Assembly: GCF_958295425.1 (NCBI RefSeq)
Contig: NC_081153.1
Span: 8,588,635 to 8,652,634, forward strand
DNA: 64,000 bases
Source: Solea solea
Lineage: Eukaryota > Chordata > Actinopteri > Pleuronectiformes > Soleidae
Reading direction: 5' to 3'
Below the pieces are notes generated by a model. It was given only the letters and a program-made list of their open reading frames with translations, was not told the origin of the DNA and made no database searches. The position numbers were made by a program, and so were the translations under genes. Of the stretch, positions 47,555 to 58,357 are shown piece after piece; position 1 is the first letter of the stretch, and every line of letters starts with the position of its first letter.

Positions 47555-48662
47555 AATGACCTAAAACATGTAATTAGTGGAACTGAAATACAATACTTGA
47601 CCAATGTATTTCAAGTAAATCTACTTTACCAAGTCATCTACAATTTCTGCATTATTTCCATAATGATATTTCACTGACTACGAATTTTTTTATTGAACAC
47701 TTTGTGGGGGCGCCAGGACAGTAGATCACTGGCAGCCCGGTTTGGCAAAAATTATGCTTCCGAAATCTTTTGATGGCGATTCCGCTGGATATGCAGCTTA
47801 CGCCGCAACTCCAGTGCCAATCATAGCAGAAGCCCTTTTTAACCTGAGTCCTTGAATGCGTCATTATATATGGAAGCACAACATGTTGCTCAGTCAGAGG
47901 TTGAAAAACCAACAACATCAACCACAACATTATTCACGGTATTTTTGTATTCACGATGTACATGAAGACGTTTTTGCACAGAAATATATATGTATCAGTG
48001 ATTTAATCCTGGTCTGAGAGCGGCTTTCTGTGTAGATTTAATATCCGAAAGGCATTATGGGCAAAGGGGCGGGGCTTCTAACTACACGGTGCTGCGTTCA
48101 TGTAATGCAGGGACTTTTTAGTATCTCCAACTCCAAAAAAACATCATATATCAATGAATACAATAAAATAAAACAAAGCAACATCAAAACATTTACTATA
48201 TTATATAATTGGAAGACTTCCTCTAATTGTATGAATTTAATTTTTTTTTTATTGACAGCCATAAATAAATAGATAAATAAAAAACTCCAAACTAGGTCAT
48301 GATGATCCTCCTTCAACATGTCAGAAGAGGGCGCCAAACCTTGTTAAAAATGACACAGCCAGGACAAACATTATTCACTGGGCATCTATTTATTCAATTT
48401 TTTTTTAACCAATCAGTAAAATCACATCAGATAAAGGACTCCCTTATACATAATATAGAAAATAAATAACATTTATTTTAATAAAGCTGTGAAATGTGAG
48501 TGTGTGTGTGTGGGGCTGGAAGGTTCCAGGATGACCACAGTTCGACAGTGGGTTGATCTGATCTTTCCAGTGGGATGACGTAAAGCCTTCAAAATCACAG
48601 TTCGACATTTTACGGAACATGCTCATTTGCTGTCTTTCTGAGAGTGAGCAGAGCAAATAAGA

Positions 48663-48664
<2 letters not shown>

Positions 48665-48739
<75 letters not shown>

Positions 48740-48750
48740 TGTATATAAAT
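48665..48750. repeat. (AT)n microsatellite
   Basis: About 30 pure AT units followed by GTATATATAC variants. The tract is self-complementary. Confidence 0.97.
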
Positions 48751-49148
48751 GAGCTGCTCCTTTTTCGAGGTTTTACTAACAAAGAAGATTGGCTCTTCTA
48801 ACTCTAAGATTACAAGTGGAGTCTAAATTTTGGATATAGAAATAAGCATAATATCGAGTCCTTCAAAAAGCGGATTTGTCCTTTAGGCTGTCAGTCAATT
48901 GTCTTGCCTGTGCAGCGTTCAGGAGATGGACAATCGTATTTATGGGCGTACAGTTTGCTATAAACAGCGTCTCGAGTACAAATTACAGTGACAGATATCA
49001 TGCAGTGTAACCCTGTTTACATGAGACACGCAAGACGTGTTAAACACAGTCAGACCAGCAGGTGGCGACAAACACCGAATGTTAACATCTGATTGTCAAA
49101 CTATCCAAAACAATTAAGACAAAAAAAAACAACATATTGTAAAAATTG

Positions 49149-49650
49149 CAGTGGTTCTCAAAGTCAGGACCATGGGTTTACTGTCATGGTAGTTGAGAAC
49201 GGTCTTGGTCTACGTTCGTCTTACTCCGTTTTTGTTTAATAATGGGTGTCAAAGCGCTCGCCATCCACACTACCTCGGCATTTAAGAGCTCCAAAATGGC
49301 AACGTTTAAAACATGCCAATGGCTCTGTTTCATTTTCATTTGAAAGTTCCCCCGCATTCACTTCCTGTTTGGTTCTTGTCTGCCATGATTTGACTATCAG
49401 CTGTTCAATCCTTTGTTATTTCTCGTCAGTAAAACTCTCTGTAACTATGGAAACACCCACAGAAGAGAATTAGCTTCCTGTTCACGCCCTTAATGACACC
49501 ATGATATACATTTTAAGCGCATAAGTTTGGTTAAAGCACTAATTTGGATGCAGTACTTTCTCTTTTTTTAACCTAAAAACTCAATTTTAAATGAAAACCC
49601 AGTAGAGTGGATGTAGCCTTGCTCTCCAGACCGGTCTTGAGAACCATTTG
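49149..49650. mobile_element. hAT-like non-autonomous element
   Basis: CAGTGGTTCTCAAAG on the left and CTTGAGAACCATTTG on the right are near-perfect inverted ends. The 470-base interior has no transposase frame. Its coding-like 75-codon frame (49246-49473) starts inside and is not conserved in any way I can see. Confidence 0.55.
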
Positions 49651-49831
49651 TTATACCTCTGTTATACAGTAAACTATATATAAATCTGACTATATAACAT
49701 GAGGTGGAAGAATATTGTAGCAGGAAGTAAAATATACAGATAAAGGGTTGTTGCAAGTGTTTTACAATACATTCCTTGCCAAATATAAGCTGCGAGTGAG
49801 AACCGTACAGTCACCATACATACAGCATTTA

Positions 49832-49930
49832 TTAAAGGTACAGTGTGTAAGATGTATTGGCAGAGTTGTGTGTGTGGTTCCTCCTAAATAAGAAATCATT
49901 GCAGCTGAATTTTACACACTGGACCTTTAA
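49832..49930. mobile_element. 99 bp TTAA-flanked MITE with both ends
   Basis: Bounded by TTAAAGGTACAGTGTGTAA and TTTTACACACTGGACCTTTAA-type termini. A TTAA at each outer edge is the target duplication used by piggyBac-type transposons. It is the shortest complete copy in the window. Confidence 0.75.
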
Positions 49931-50671
49931 CTCAAAGGGGAGAGAGAGAAAAAAGAAAGTGAGCTTCATCACATAAAAGAGAATCTCTTGCTGGTTGCAG
50001 TGAGTGTGTGAGAGGTCAAAGCTCAGGATCAGTGGATTAACAGCCAAAAGAGCCAAAAGAAAGACTGGAGATTTGAAAACAAACACGGTTGGTTCTCTGC
50101 GTTGAAGGTAGTTAAACAGCTGTTGTCAGACCATCACGTCACAAAACGAGGCTCAACCTACAGTTACGGAAACACGTCAATTCTTCATTTTCAGGCGATA
50201 ATAAACATAATTTTTAGTATTGCATTTGATTATTATTTTTTTTTTTAATTCTACACATGGCACCTTTGAATAAAACGCGTGTCCTTCTATGATCATGAGT
50301 TTATAATGAGTCGCTGCACGTTTGTTAGCTAAAGCACGATTGAGCTTTTGAGTCAAAAAAAATCACAAAATGAAAGTGAAACTACCTTTTCTTGCACATT
50401 TTTACTAATACTGATGAGATTATTAAAACTGACAGATTAACCTCTGACATATCTGATGTCTTATTTCTGTTAATGCTATATATTACAGATACCTAAATAT
50501 TCTCATTACAACTGGATAATTCAGGGTGTTTGGTGTGAGGTGCTGAAACAGTCGGCGCTGACGTCGCCATGTTCGACTCACAAAATTCTTATAGTCATAG
50601 AATCATTGTTTGGGTGATTCTGGGGCATCTTCAGAATGTGTCAGACACTTTTGCTTGACGTTAAACAGCCC

Positions 50672-50990
50672 TTTCCTGACAGAAAATGGAAGTTTGTGTC
50701 ATTTTGTAAACCACTCACTCCCCCACACCAAATTCCATTGTGAAATTGCACAAGTTTACATCACAGCACACAGGTGTTGTCGATCCACTGCTGCCCTTAT
50801 CAGTAATCTCACATGTGTTATTTTGTCAATTCGGTGTTTGAATAATTTGCCACAGATTTACCTCTGAGACACAAACTCACCAAACATGGCAGCAATAGAC
50901 CAGCAGCTCCTGTGTCCCTGTGAGCTAAAATGACTGATTTTCTCTATGGGGTTTGGTGCAGGAGGCCGAGTGTCTTTCAAACTTCAATTG
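50672..50990. mobile_element. inverted-repeat element, family 'CCAAAGTCCATAG' (copy 2)
   Basis: Left CCACTCACTCCCCCACACCA and right TCTCTATGGGGTTTGGTGCA are diverged inverted ends. ATAGACCAGCAGCTCCTGTG is shared with 820-840 in reverse. Confidence 0.65.
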
Positions 50991-51762
50991 CCAGCCAGAA
51001 AAGGCGATGTAGCAGCGAGATAAAGCTGCAAACACATTCTTGAGATACTGCAGACCTAAGCAGGTGTAGATCTTATTAGGTGGATAAAATCTGTTTTTCC
51101 AGCAAAGTCAGCCCTGAGTGTGTGTCAGGACCTCATCAAACCTGAACTATCACTTTAACTAGAAATAATCTCTATTATAATTTTTTTTATACATAATCTT
51201 ACTCATGTATTAACAGAGGTTAGAGTCAGTTTTGGCGTAAGTGCATGTACAGATTACAGTAGCAGGGGGAGCACATTGATTTCATACGGTGACGCTTATT
51301 ACAGAGTGCACTGTGTCTGTTCACACTATTATATGATGGATTTGCATTGAGTGACCTTCTATGCTTTTGTCTCTACAGTGTTCACTATTATTTACAGTAG
51401 TACAGTCATTATGGGGTGGCAGGCAAAGCAAACGTGGACAGGAAGAAACCACACGGACTGGAGCGAGGCCAGACCACAGTGTCCTCAAGAGTTCTGACCA
51501 CAAGCACGCTCAGCCTCCACGTGGTTTCTGTGTCCACGAGTCCAGAAACGACCGCATTCATGTGGACACAACTTGGTTTCAACGATACACGCCACGACGT
51601 TCACGAACCCCTACGTTTAACAGAATCTCAGAGGACACGAAGCACAAAGGTGAGGAAGTGACGGATGATGACATCACTGTGTGCCGACTTTGTTTTGATG
51701 GACGACGACGACGGCGAGATGAAGGTCGGCCGTCGGCGTGATGGCACAGAGAGAGTTCTCAG

Positions 51763-54059
51763 TCAGCAGTGGCAGCCCTTTTCGGCCGACGCAGTCGCCA
51801 GCTCCTCCTCTTCGTCAGCCGGGTAGAGGACCTTGGCGGTGAGGCCACTCTTCACGCCGTCCCACCCGTCGCGCGTGACAATCTCCCCCATCTTCATCAG
51901 CTCGTAGATGTCTCTGGTCAGCAGCTCAAAAGCGCGGTCCACGTTGCTGTTGCACTTGGCCGAGGTCTCCACGTAGCGGATGCCCAGCTCGGCCGCCAGC
52001 TGCTCCGCCTCGTCCCGCGTCACCTTGCGGTCCTTGTTCAGGTCGCTCTTGTGGCCGATGAGGATGTAGACCATGTGGTGGGGCAGGATGTGCTCGCTCA
52101 CCTCCTTGTGCCACTCCCTCACGTGCTCAAAGGTTTTGTGGTTGGTGAGGTCAAAGACGAGCAGCCCGCCAACAGAGTTACGGTAGTACGAGGTCGTGAT
52201 GGACCTTGAAGGAAGAGAGACAACATTAATGAAGATAATCTACCAATGCTGGATACGTAAATAAATACCTTAACACTGACTAACTGTAATGTGCCTTAAA
52301 ACAAGAAAAAACAGAGCCAAAAACTAGGCACAACTGGCCAAAATTTAAGAAATATTTTCTAAAAATGGGTCTTAAAGAATTTATACCTTTAGATTTCCTT
52401 ATATTTGAACACAGACCAAACCATGAAGTGAACTTTAAGTCTGTATTAAAGTTCAAAGTAAGCTGTAATGCAAAAACCTTTCTTTTCACGGAAAAGAACA
52501 AGAACATTTTCCCAGAAACAATCAGTTTTTGCAGTGTAAGAGTTGTTTTTTTTTAGATTTTGGCACAAGTCTCAACTCATCTGGACCAAGTTAATCCTCA
52601 AACCTGTCTCAAGTTAGTCCAAAATCAAGTCCTAAATCATTTAAGACAGGTCAAAGTCAAACCTCATGTATAAAACCAATCCAAGTCAAATGTGTTTTGA
52701 CATGTGATTGTATGAGACACTGAGACATAGTCACATGTCTCAGCGTCTCAACATGACTACAGGTGATTTTAGCCACACATGTTTTTAAGATAATAAAAAT
52801 ATCTTAAGAATATGTCCCTCACTAAACAGCCTTTTCCAGAAGGAAACTGAAGAGTCCTCTCTCCCTGCACCAAGGTCCATAGAGAAAATGGGCGTTTTGA
52901 GCTCATAGAGACACATAAGTTCCTGGTCTACTGCAGCCTCATTTTGAACTTTTATGCCAGTTAATTAATACAGAACAAAGGACTTAAAATGCAGAAATAA
53001 CTGAATAACCTATATAAATGTAATGATGGAGGCAGCAGTGGATCATCAACACTCCTGTCTGCTGTGGTGTAAAAACGCTGTTTTTCTCTATGGACTTTGG
53101 TGCAGGGAGTGATTGCTTTACGATATATATAATATATATATATCATATATAATATATAATTACAATCACGGTATTTGGAACAATATTTTTTACAACAATT
53201 TCACAATAAAAGTGTTGGATTTGATATGAAACAATATAGTCGGAATCGGGGATGCAAGATGAATCTATAAATAATAAAAAAACATTAGAAATACAGAAAT
53301 ACCTGATTATAGCTTGATATTAAGTGGGAGGCCACAGGTTTGACACCTCTGCTTTAAAGTTAAGAGCAGTTTCATTTGGTTTGACCCAGAGACCACATCA
53401 TGGATACCATGACAGAGTCTGATTTGACCAAAAAGAATTTGATATCTAGCTCAAAAATTAAGATATCCTTTAATTTTTGCCTCAATGAAAGTAATTAAAT
53501 CAGTGGAATTAGTTAAATTGCCCCAGACCAGGATCTTCAGGTCCCATCAGAAGAGTCCTGGACTACTTTTAGAACAGTAGACTTTTTAACACACACACGC
53601 TGGCTCTATGTGTCTGTAATGATGACAGCAAGAACAAAATGACTGCTTTATTCCACAAACACAAGGTGAACGAGTGAAGTGAAGGAAAACCCCATCAGAC
53701 GCTGGAGGAGATCTGAGAGACGATCCATGAAAGAGAAGAAGCAACAGATGAAAGAAGAAGAGAAACACACATCTCTGTCTGTCTGTGTGGGTTCTTGTAT
53801 TTGTTACCTCTTTAGGGGCTTTTCTGGACCAGTAGTCCTCATGGAGACCAAAACTTGGTTCTAATGAGGCAGAACCTCATTTCTGAGGAACTACATTTAT
53901 GGTTAAGGTTAAGTTTAGGGATAAGGCTTTGTTTATACTGTTCAGGGGAATATAACAGGAAATGAGGACAGTTTAGATGGTCCCCCTGATTCTTTTGAGG
54001 CTCGGTTTTAGGGTTTGAAATTAGGTTTTGGTTAAATATTATGCATTTAGTTTGCTGTT

Positions 54060-54105
<46 letters not shown>

Positions 54106-55735
54106 TGTGTATGTTTTGTTGCAGGTATTACTCATTTTGTCACAGTTTTCACATAATAGGGACTTGTCTTCCTTATGGGGACAAAAATCATGTCCCCATA
54201 ATGTAAATGATTACATTTTAAGGTAGAAACATGTTATAGTAGTAGTTATGGTTAAAGTCTCCAGGAAATGAATGTAAATCATGGAGACCAGATTGTGTGT
54301 GTGTGTGTTGCCCTGGAGACAGTGACGAGCTGCTGTACCAGGGACTCAACCATCCATGTGTCCCAGATATGAATCTTCCCATCATCCGTGAACGGATGAA
54401 ACGAGTCACCCCGTCTTCACTCACACCAACCATGTGAGTTAAATCATATTAAATGTTTTTGTTTTTCATCTCCACCTCACATTGACCTTTTTATATTTAT
54501 ATTATCTATATCAGGAGGCGGCCATTTTGGACCACCATTTTTTTTTTTTTTTTTTTACAGTAGCCCACAATGGACAAAGTCAACATGTTCTGATGCTGAC
54601 TGAAGGCTACAAAAGTGAAGAGGTGAGGAATATTCAGCTGCAGCATGAAATTGTACACACTGTGCCTTTAAAACTATGTTAAATCTGTCCACACTCGCAC
54701 TGCCTCCATCAGTAACTTAAAAATTTGTTATTTTGTGATTTTTTTTTGCTTGAAATCTTTCTTAAACGTAAAAAAGAAGCAGCTCATGAGATAAAAACAC
54801 TGGACTTTGGTGCAGGAGAGTGAGCATTGTAATTAACAATCTCTGCTGCTGCCTGTATAAATGACATTGTAGTTCTATAAACATGTCATCACTGATAACT
54901 TGATACAGCTGTTACACCTCCCTCTTGTCCTTTCTCTCCCCCAAATTTCCTTTCACCCCAACCCGTCGAGGCAGATGGCTGCAAATCTTTGTGTGTGGTT
55001 CTGTCAGAGAATTCTTCCACTGATGCCTTGTGTTTGCTCATTGTGTGAACTGTTGTGTTTCTCTTCTCTCTATAATATTGAACAGGTTTCTGCCTCACTA
55101 TATACAGTGTCTTGAGATAATGTAAGTTGTGATTTGGCGTTATACAAATATAATAGAAATGAATTGTGCAAAATGTTACTTTCCAGCAGGAAATGGCTCT
55201 AACAAAAAGATATTTTTTAAAAACCCAGATTTAGATATAGACACCACATCTCTCTGTATGTGTTGCCGTGGAGACTGTGGACTGTAGGCTGCTGTGTGAC
55301 GGAATAAAAAAAGGGGCCTAAATATGAGGAGGCTGCTCATCATCTGTGAATGGATGCAGTGATTCACAGTCACTCAGACCAGAATCTGTGTTTAACCATT
55401 TTATTCTCAATGTTTCCACTCCGTTACACCACAATGGACACAAAAGAATCACTCCGCGCTTCGTTATTATTTCATTAAACATCTCTCTCTGATCGTTCAG
55501 ATTTTTTTAAAGGTTCTTACCTGAAGCGCTCCTGGCCTGCCGTGTCCCAGAGCTGCAGCTTTATCTTCACCCCGGGTTCGATGTCGAGGGAGCGGGCGTA
55601 GAAATCCACGCCGACCGTGGGATCCGCCACATCACTGTAGATCCCGTCCGTGAAGCGCTTCAGCAGCGACGACTTCCCCACCGTGGAGTCCCCGAGCAGG
55701 ATGATCCTGAACTGGTATTGCCACAAAATATCCAT
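51763..55735 (-). CDS. rab42: Rab42 small GTPase
   Basis: Two exons (55521-55735 and 51763-52204) encode 218 residues. The intron is about 3.3 kb, with donor GTAAGA after GAGCGCTTCAG and a CAAG acceptor. Rab proteins cycle between GDP and GTP on membranes to direct vesicle traffic. All nucleotide-binding motifs are intact: GDSTVGKS (15-22), switch I T40, WDTAGQE (63-69) with the catalytic glutamine 68, GHKSD (122-126) and ETSAK (151-155). The C-terminus is CHC (216-218), a double geranylgeranylation signal. The nearest families are Rab39 and Rab42. [10 protein letters not shown] and the adjacent gmeb1 and snoRNA host gene favour rab42, as at human 1p35.3. Start: [10 protein letters not shown], the only upstream methionine compatible with Rab length. 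A (GT)n run lies 50-80 bases upstream of the ATG. Confidence 0.9.
52820..53122. mobile_element. inverted-repeat element, family 'CCAAAGTCCATAG' (copy 3)
   Basis: CCCTGCACCAAGGTCCATAG on the left and CTATGGACTTTGGTGCAGGG on the right are inverted ends differing at one base. The element lies inside the rab42 intron. Confidence 0.75.
53785..54310. repeat. dispersed repeat with GGTTAGGG-like tracts (copy 5)
   Basis: Blocks GAGGAACTACATTTATGGTT, AGGTATTACTCATTTTGTC, CTTATGGGGACAAAAATCAT and GTCTCCAGGAAATGAATG occur in the same order as at 2938-3260. A (GT)n run of about 19 units (54064-54102) sits in the middle. It lies in the rab42 intron. Confidence 0.75.
54515..54671 (+). mobile_element. TTAA-flanked MITE, 3' part
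   Basis: GGCGGCCATTTTGGACCACC, a long T run, TACAGTAGCCCACAATGGAC and the end ACACACTGTGCCTTTAA. It lies in the rab42 intron. Confidence 0.7.
54905..55165 (+). mobile_element. teleost retroelement 3'-end fragment
   Basis: Phrases CCAACCCGTCGAGGCAGATG, TGTTTGCTCATTGTG, GTGTCTTGAGATAATGTAAG and GTGATTTGGCGTTATACAAA are those of a widespread fish LINE/SINE tail, ending in an ATAGAAATGAAT-like tail. It lies in the rab42 intron. Confidence 0.65.
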
Positions 55736-56164
55736 GGCATGACGAGAGGACAGGGTGTCAAAGAACTGTCTCCGTCTCTGTCTCCCTCTGTGTGTGTGTG
55801 TGTGTGTGTGTGTGAGAAACAAAGCCCTGTGTGGAGCTGTGTTTACATGGAGCTCAGTCTTCTTCTTCTACTGCTGCTCACGGAGCGGCCGCAGCACTGG
55901 TCATGTGACTCCCTCACCTTTAGCTCCACTCCTATAAAACCCGCTGAATGAGTCGATTGTGTGTTAAGAAATGTTTGCAGGATAATCTGGATTTAAAGTC
56001 ACACGGAAACACAGCTGAGGTTTTATTGTTACTGTTCTAATTGCTGTTGATGTTGTGCACAGTCAGTCTTTTGTCTCTGTCGCGAGGCTCAGTCTGATTT
56101 GGTCATTTTTAATATAAGCACTGACGTGAAACTGCGATATTTAACAACTGTTTGCTAAAGCAGA

Positions 56165-56196
<32 letters not shown>

Positions 56197-56526
56197 TACA
56201 CAGAGGAGGAGACAGGCTGCTGTCCGTGGTTCTGAAGTGGGACAACAGACACCCCACTTCCGGCTTTGCTCTCGCTCCATAATGTCATTATTGTGTCACT
56301 ATAAACATATAATTATGTATTTTCTGTCAATATGTACTTCTATTTAAAAAGTGTTGCATTAAAAAGTAAAAAAAAAGCCCGAAATACAACGGATTCGTAA
56401 AAAAATAAAGTTAGAACACTACATCTCCCATCATGCAAGTGGTGCGCGCGTGACCTACCCGGGCCAATCAGAGAGCAGCTGCTCGGAACTAGCCTGTATA
56501 AAATGGGATGGGAACCGCCTTCCGTT
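55736..56526. promoter_or_regulatory. divergent promoter interval, rab42 (-) and snoRNA host gene (+)
   Basis: About 0.8 kb separates the rab42 ATG from the snoRNA-host start. It contains a (GT)n run (55788-55814), a (CACG)n/(CA)n run (56165-56198), a CACGGAGCGGCCGCAGC block near rab42, and, close to the host gene, ACTACATCTCCCATCATGCA (56411-56430, ZNF143-type) and GGGCCAATCAG (56461-56471, CCAAT box). Confidence 0.6.
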
Positions 56527-56538
56527 CTCTTCTTCTTC
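56497..56538 (+). promoter_or_regulatory. TATA box and 5'-TOP start of the snoRNA host gene
   Basis: TATAAAA at 56497-56503 is followed 24 bases downstream by a pyrimidine run TTCTCTTCTTCTTC (56525-56538). Starting at the C at 56527 would give a terminal oligopyrimidine leader, the standard start of vertebrate snoRNA host genes. Confidence 0.7.
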
Positions 56539-57436
56539 ATGTTCTCCGTGAGGTGGAACCCAACCTGACATTTGACAATGGTAAGACTTTAGAGAAACAT
56601 CTGTTTGATTTACACACTAATATTTACTCTGCACACGTTTTTAATGCCTCATGAAACTCCATGGAATTTATGCTTTATGTTTGCTAGCTATGTGAATACT
56701 AAGTGTGCTGACATGACTAGCAAAAGCGGCCTGGTGTGGTCAGAAGGGCCCGGTCACTGCTCACCTTAGCATTTTAACAACGTTATATTACACGTATTAA
56801 ATAACGTGAAACTATTTTACGTGTACATATGCGTCAGCTGAAGGCAGCGAACACCGGTCCTGGTTATTAGAAACTGGTTAGCAGTAGCTAACTTTTATAT
56901 TGCTAGACGTGGGTTGACCACGTGGTAGTTTTTTTTTTTTTTTTTTTTTTTTCCTTGCACAAACTACATTGAAACATTTTTCGTACACCTGTTAGATTGA
57001 ATGCCTATTTTTTGCAAACTACCTTGTAAGTGCGAAAGACCAATAAACGACCAGATTTTTATTTTTTAATGACATTATCTGGAAAGTATGCAATAAGAAT
57101 TTATAGCATCACCAAGGACTCGAGTTTTGTGGAAACGTCTTGCATTGAGTTTTGATTTAGTAGTTCCAGGATTCTTTTTCCTGTTTATCCAATAGTTTCA
57201 ACTTTTAACATTTTAGGTAATTCCAAGTATGGACTGTGTATATGACCTAGATTATTGGATTATTAATGTTATGGTGTCATGTTTTTCACTTTATTATAGT
57301 GAATACTGGAATGTAACATTTGTTTCTAATGAGTACTTGCTGTATTCTCTCCAGGTTAAACCAGTCATGGCTCAATCAAACCACTCCCAGTGTGGAAGAC
57401 TGCATCCAAAACCGGTAAGATGACTCGATTATGGTT

Positions 57437-57572
57437 AATGCTGTGTAGCAACAGGCTCCGATCGAAGCCGCTCATGCTCTCATGTAGCACTGAATGGTCA
57501 ATACGAAGCCGAGATGAAGACTTTCACCGACGGTCGCTGTTCAGTTTCAAAGTAACTGTTTCAGCAACATTT
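57437..57572 (+). ncRNA. candidate H/ACA snoRNA (intron 2)
   Basis: The 5' hairpin pairs ATGCTGTGT with ATGTAGCAC-type sequence (with G-U pairs) below an unpaired pocket, and GGCTCC with GAAGCC above it. The hinge ATACGA (57501-57506) fits the H box ANANNA. A weaker 3' hairpin (GCCGAGATG with TGTTTCAGC, ACTTT with AAAGT) precedes ACA at 57567-57569, three bases from the proposed end. The length of 136 is typical. It would guide pseudouridylation, but no target was assigned. Confidence 0.5.
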
Positions 57573-57814
57573 TGGGAAAGGACATCTGCTCTAATGTATG
57601 GTCAAAATTTGTGTTTTCGTCTACTAAATCTGCAGTAGATGCAGTGGACTAAAATCGAATGAATTTTTTTTTTTTTAAGTCGAATCATTTAACCTTTTAT
57701 AAATACAATGACTGTCTCTCTGCAGGTTTTTGTTTTTGGATGACACAGAGCCCAAAGTAGAGGAACAACGTCACTTAAATGTAAGTTCTTGAGTCCTATT
57801 TTAATTGTATAATT

Positions 57815-57883
57815 CTGGCTGTGATGACAAACTTGCCCTCACTGAAATAGGTCTGATTGAGACACTTAATGGAACTGAGCCAC
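57815..57883 (+). ncRNA. candidate C/D box snoRNA, copy a (intron 3)
   Basis: C box GTGATGA (57821-57827) and D box CTGA (57875-57878) are brought together by a TGGC/GCCA terminal stem. There is an internal D' box CTGA (57842-57845) and a weak C' (TGATTGA). The 10 bases ACTTGCCCTC upstream of D' are complementary to GAGGGCAAGT in vertebrate 18S rRNA, just before the universally conserved GTGCCAGCAGCCGC. That suggests a guide for 2'-O-methylation there. It lies 149 bases from the next splice acceptor. Confidence 0.7.
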
Positions 57884-58121
57884 AACAAAAACATGTTAAT
57901 TTGAGTAGCAATGGGGTTTTAAACTGTAAAATAACCAGCTGCAGTAGATGCAGTGGACTAAAATCTAATGAGTTTTTTTCTTTTTTAAGTTGAATCATTT
58001 AACCTTTTCTAAATAAAACTGTCTCTCTGTAGGCTTTCATTTTTGGATGACACGGAACCCAAAGTAGAGGAACAACATCACTTAAATGTAAGTTCTTGAG
58101 TCCTATTTTAATTGTATAATT

Positions 58122-58190
58122 CTGGCTGTGATGACAAACTTGCCCTCACTGAAATAGGTCTGATTGAGACACTTAATGGAACTGAGCCAC
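58122..58190 (+). ncRNA. candidate C/D box snoRNA, copy b (intron 4)
   Basis: Identical to copy a across all 69 bases, with C box at 58128-58134 and D box at 58182-58185. It ends about 70 bases before the exon-5 acceptor, the spacing favoured for intronic C/D snoRNA processing. This copy therefore keeps the ancestral placement. Confidence 0.7.
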
Positions 58191-58357
58191 AACAAAAACA
58201 TTTTAATTTGAGTAGCAATGGGGTTTTAAACTGTAAAATAACCAGCTGGTGCTCTCTTTAGGTGACCATGACTGAAAAACAAGTGGCCAGATGAGGATGA
58301 CTGGTGTGAAGGTAAGATTAAACTTGACTTGGATCGTATTAACTGGAGTTATAAGTT

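Larger units (their letters stand above)
46251..51762. other. intergenic region between gmeb1 promoter and rab42 3' end
   Basis: No supportable gene. Listed repeats take up about a quarter. The rest (46260-46760, 47560-48660, 48780-49140, 49940-50670, 51000-51760) is AT-rich DNA with short chance frames. Its right end includes the rab42 3' UTR, whose polyadenylation site I could not place. Confidence 0.7.
57630..58247 (+). repeat. ~307 bp direct tandem duplication (exon plus snoRNA intron)
   Basis: Unit 1 (57630-57938) and unit 2 (57939-58247) both contain the end of an intron, a 55-base exon and a snoRNA-bearing intron. The halves differ in divergence: the exons differ at 6 of 55 bases, the preceding intron ends at roughly one base in ten, but the 160 bases containing the snoRNA differ at only one. 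Confidence 0.92.

Noticed and set aside
56581..57354. a sixth snoRNA in intron 1 of the host gene
   Set aside because: A pairing ATCCAATA/TATTGGAT near 57188-57270 and a terminal ACA can be found, but there is no hinge matching ANANNA and no C/D pair.
57815..57883. naming the duplicated C/D RNA as SNORD62 or SNORD103
   Set aside because: Both are recalled to target nearby 18S positions, but I could not verify their sequences, and position in an SNHG12-like gene does not fit either.
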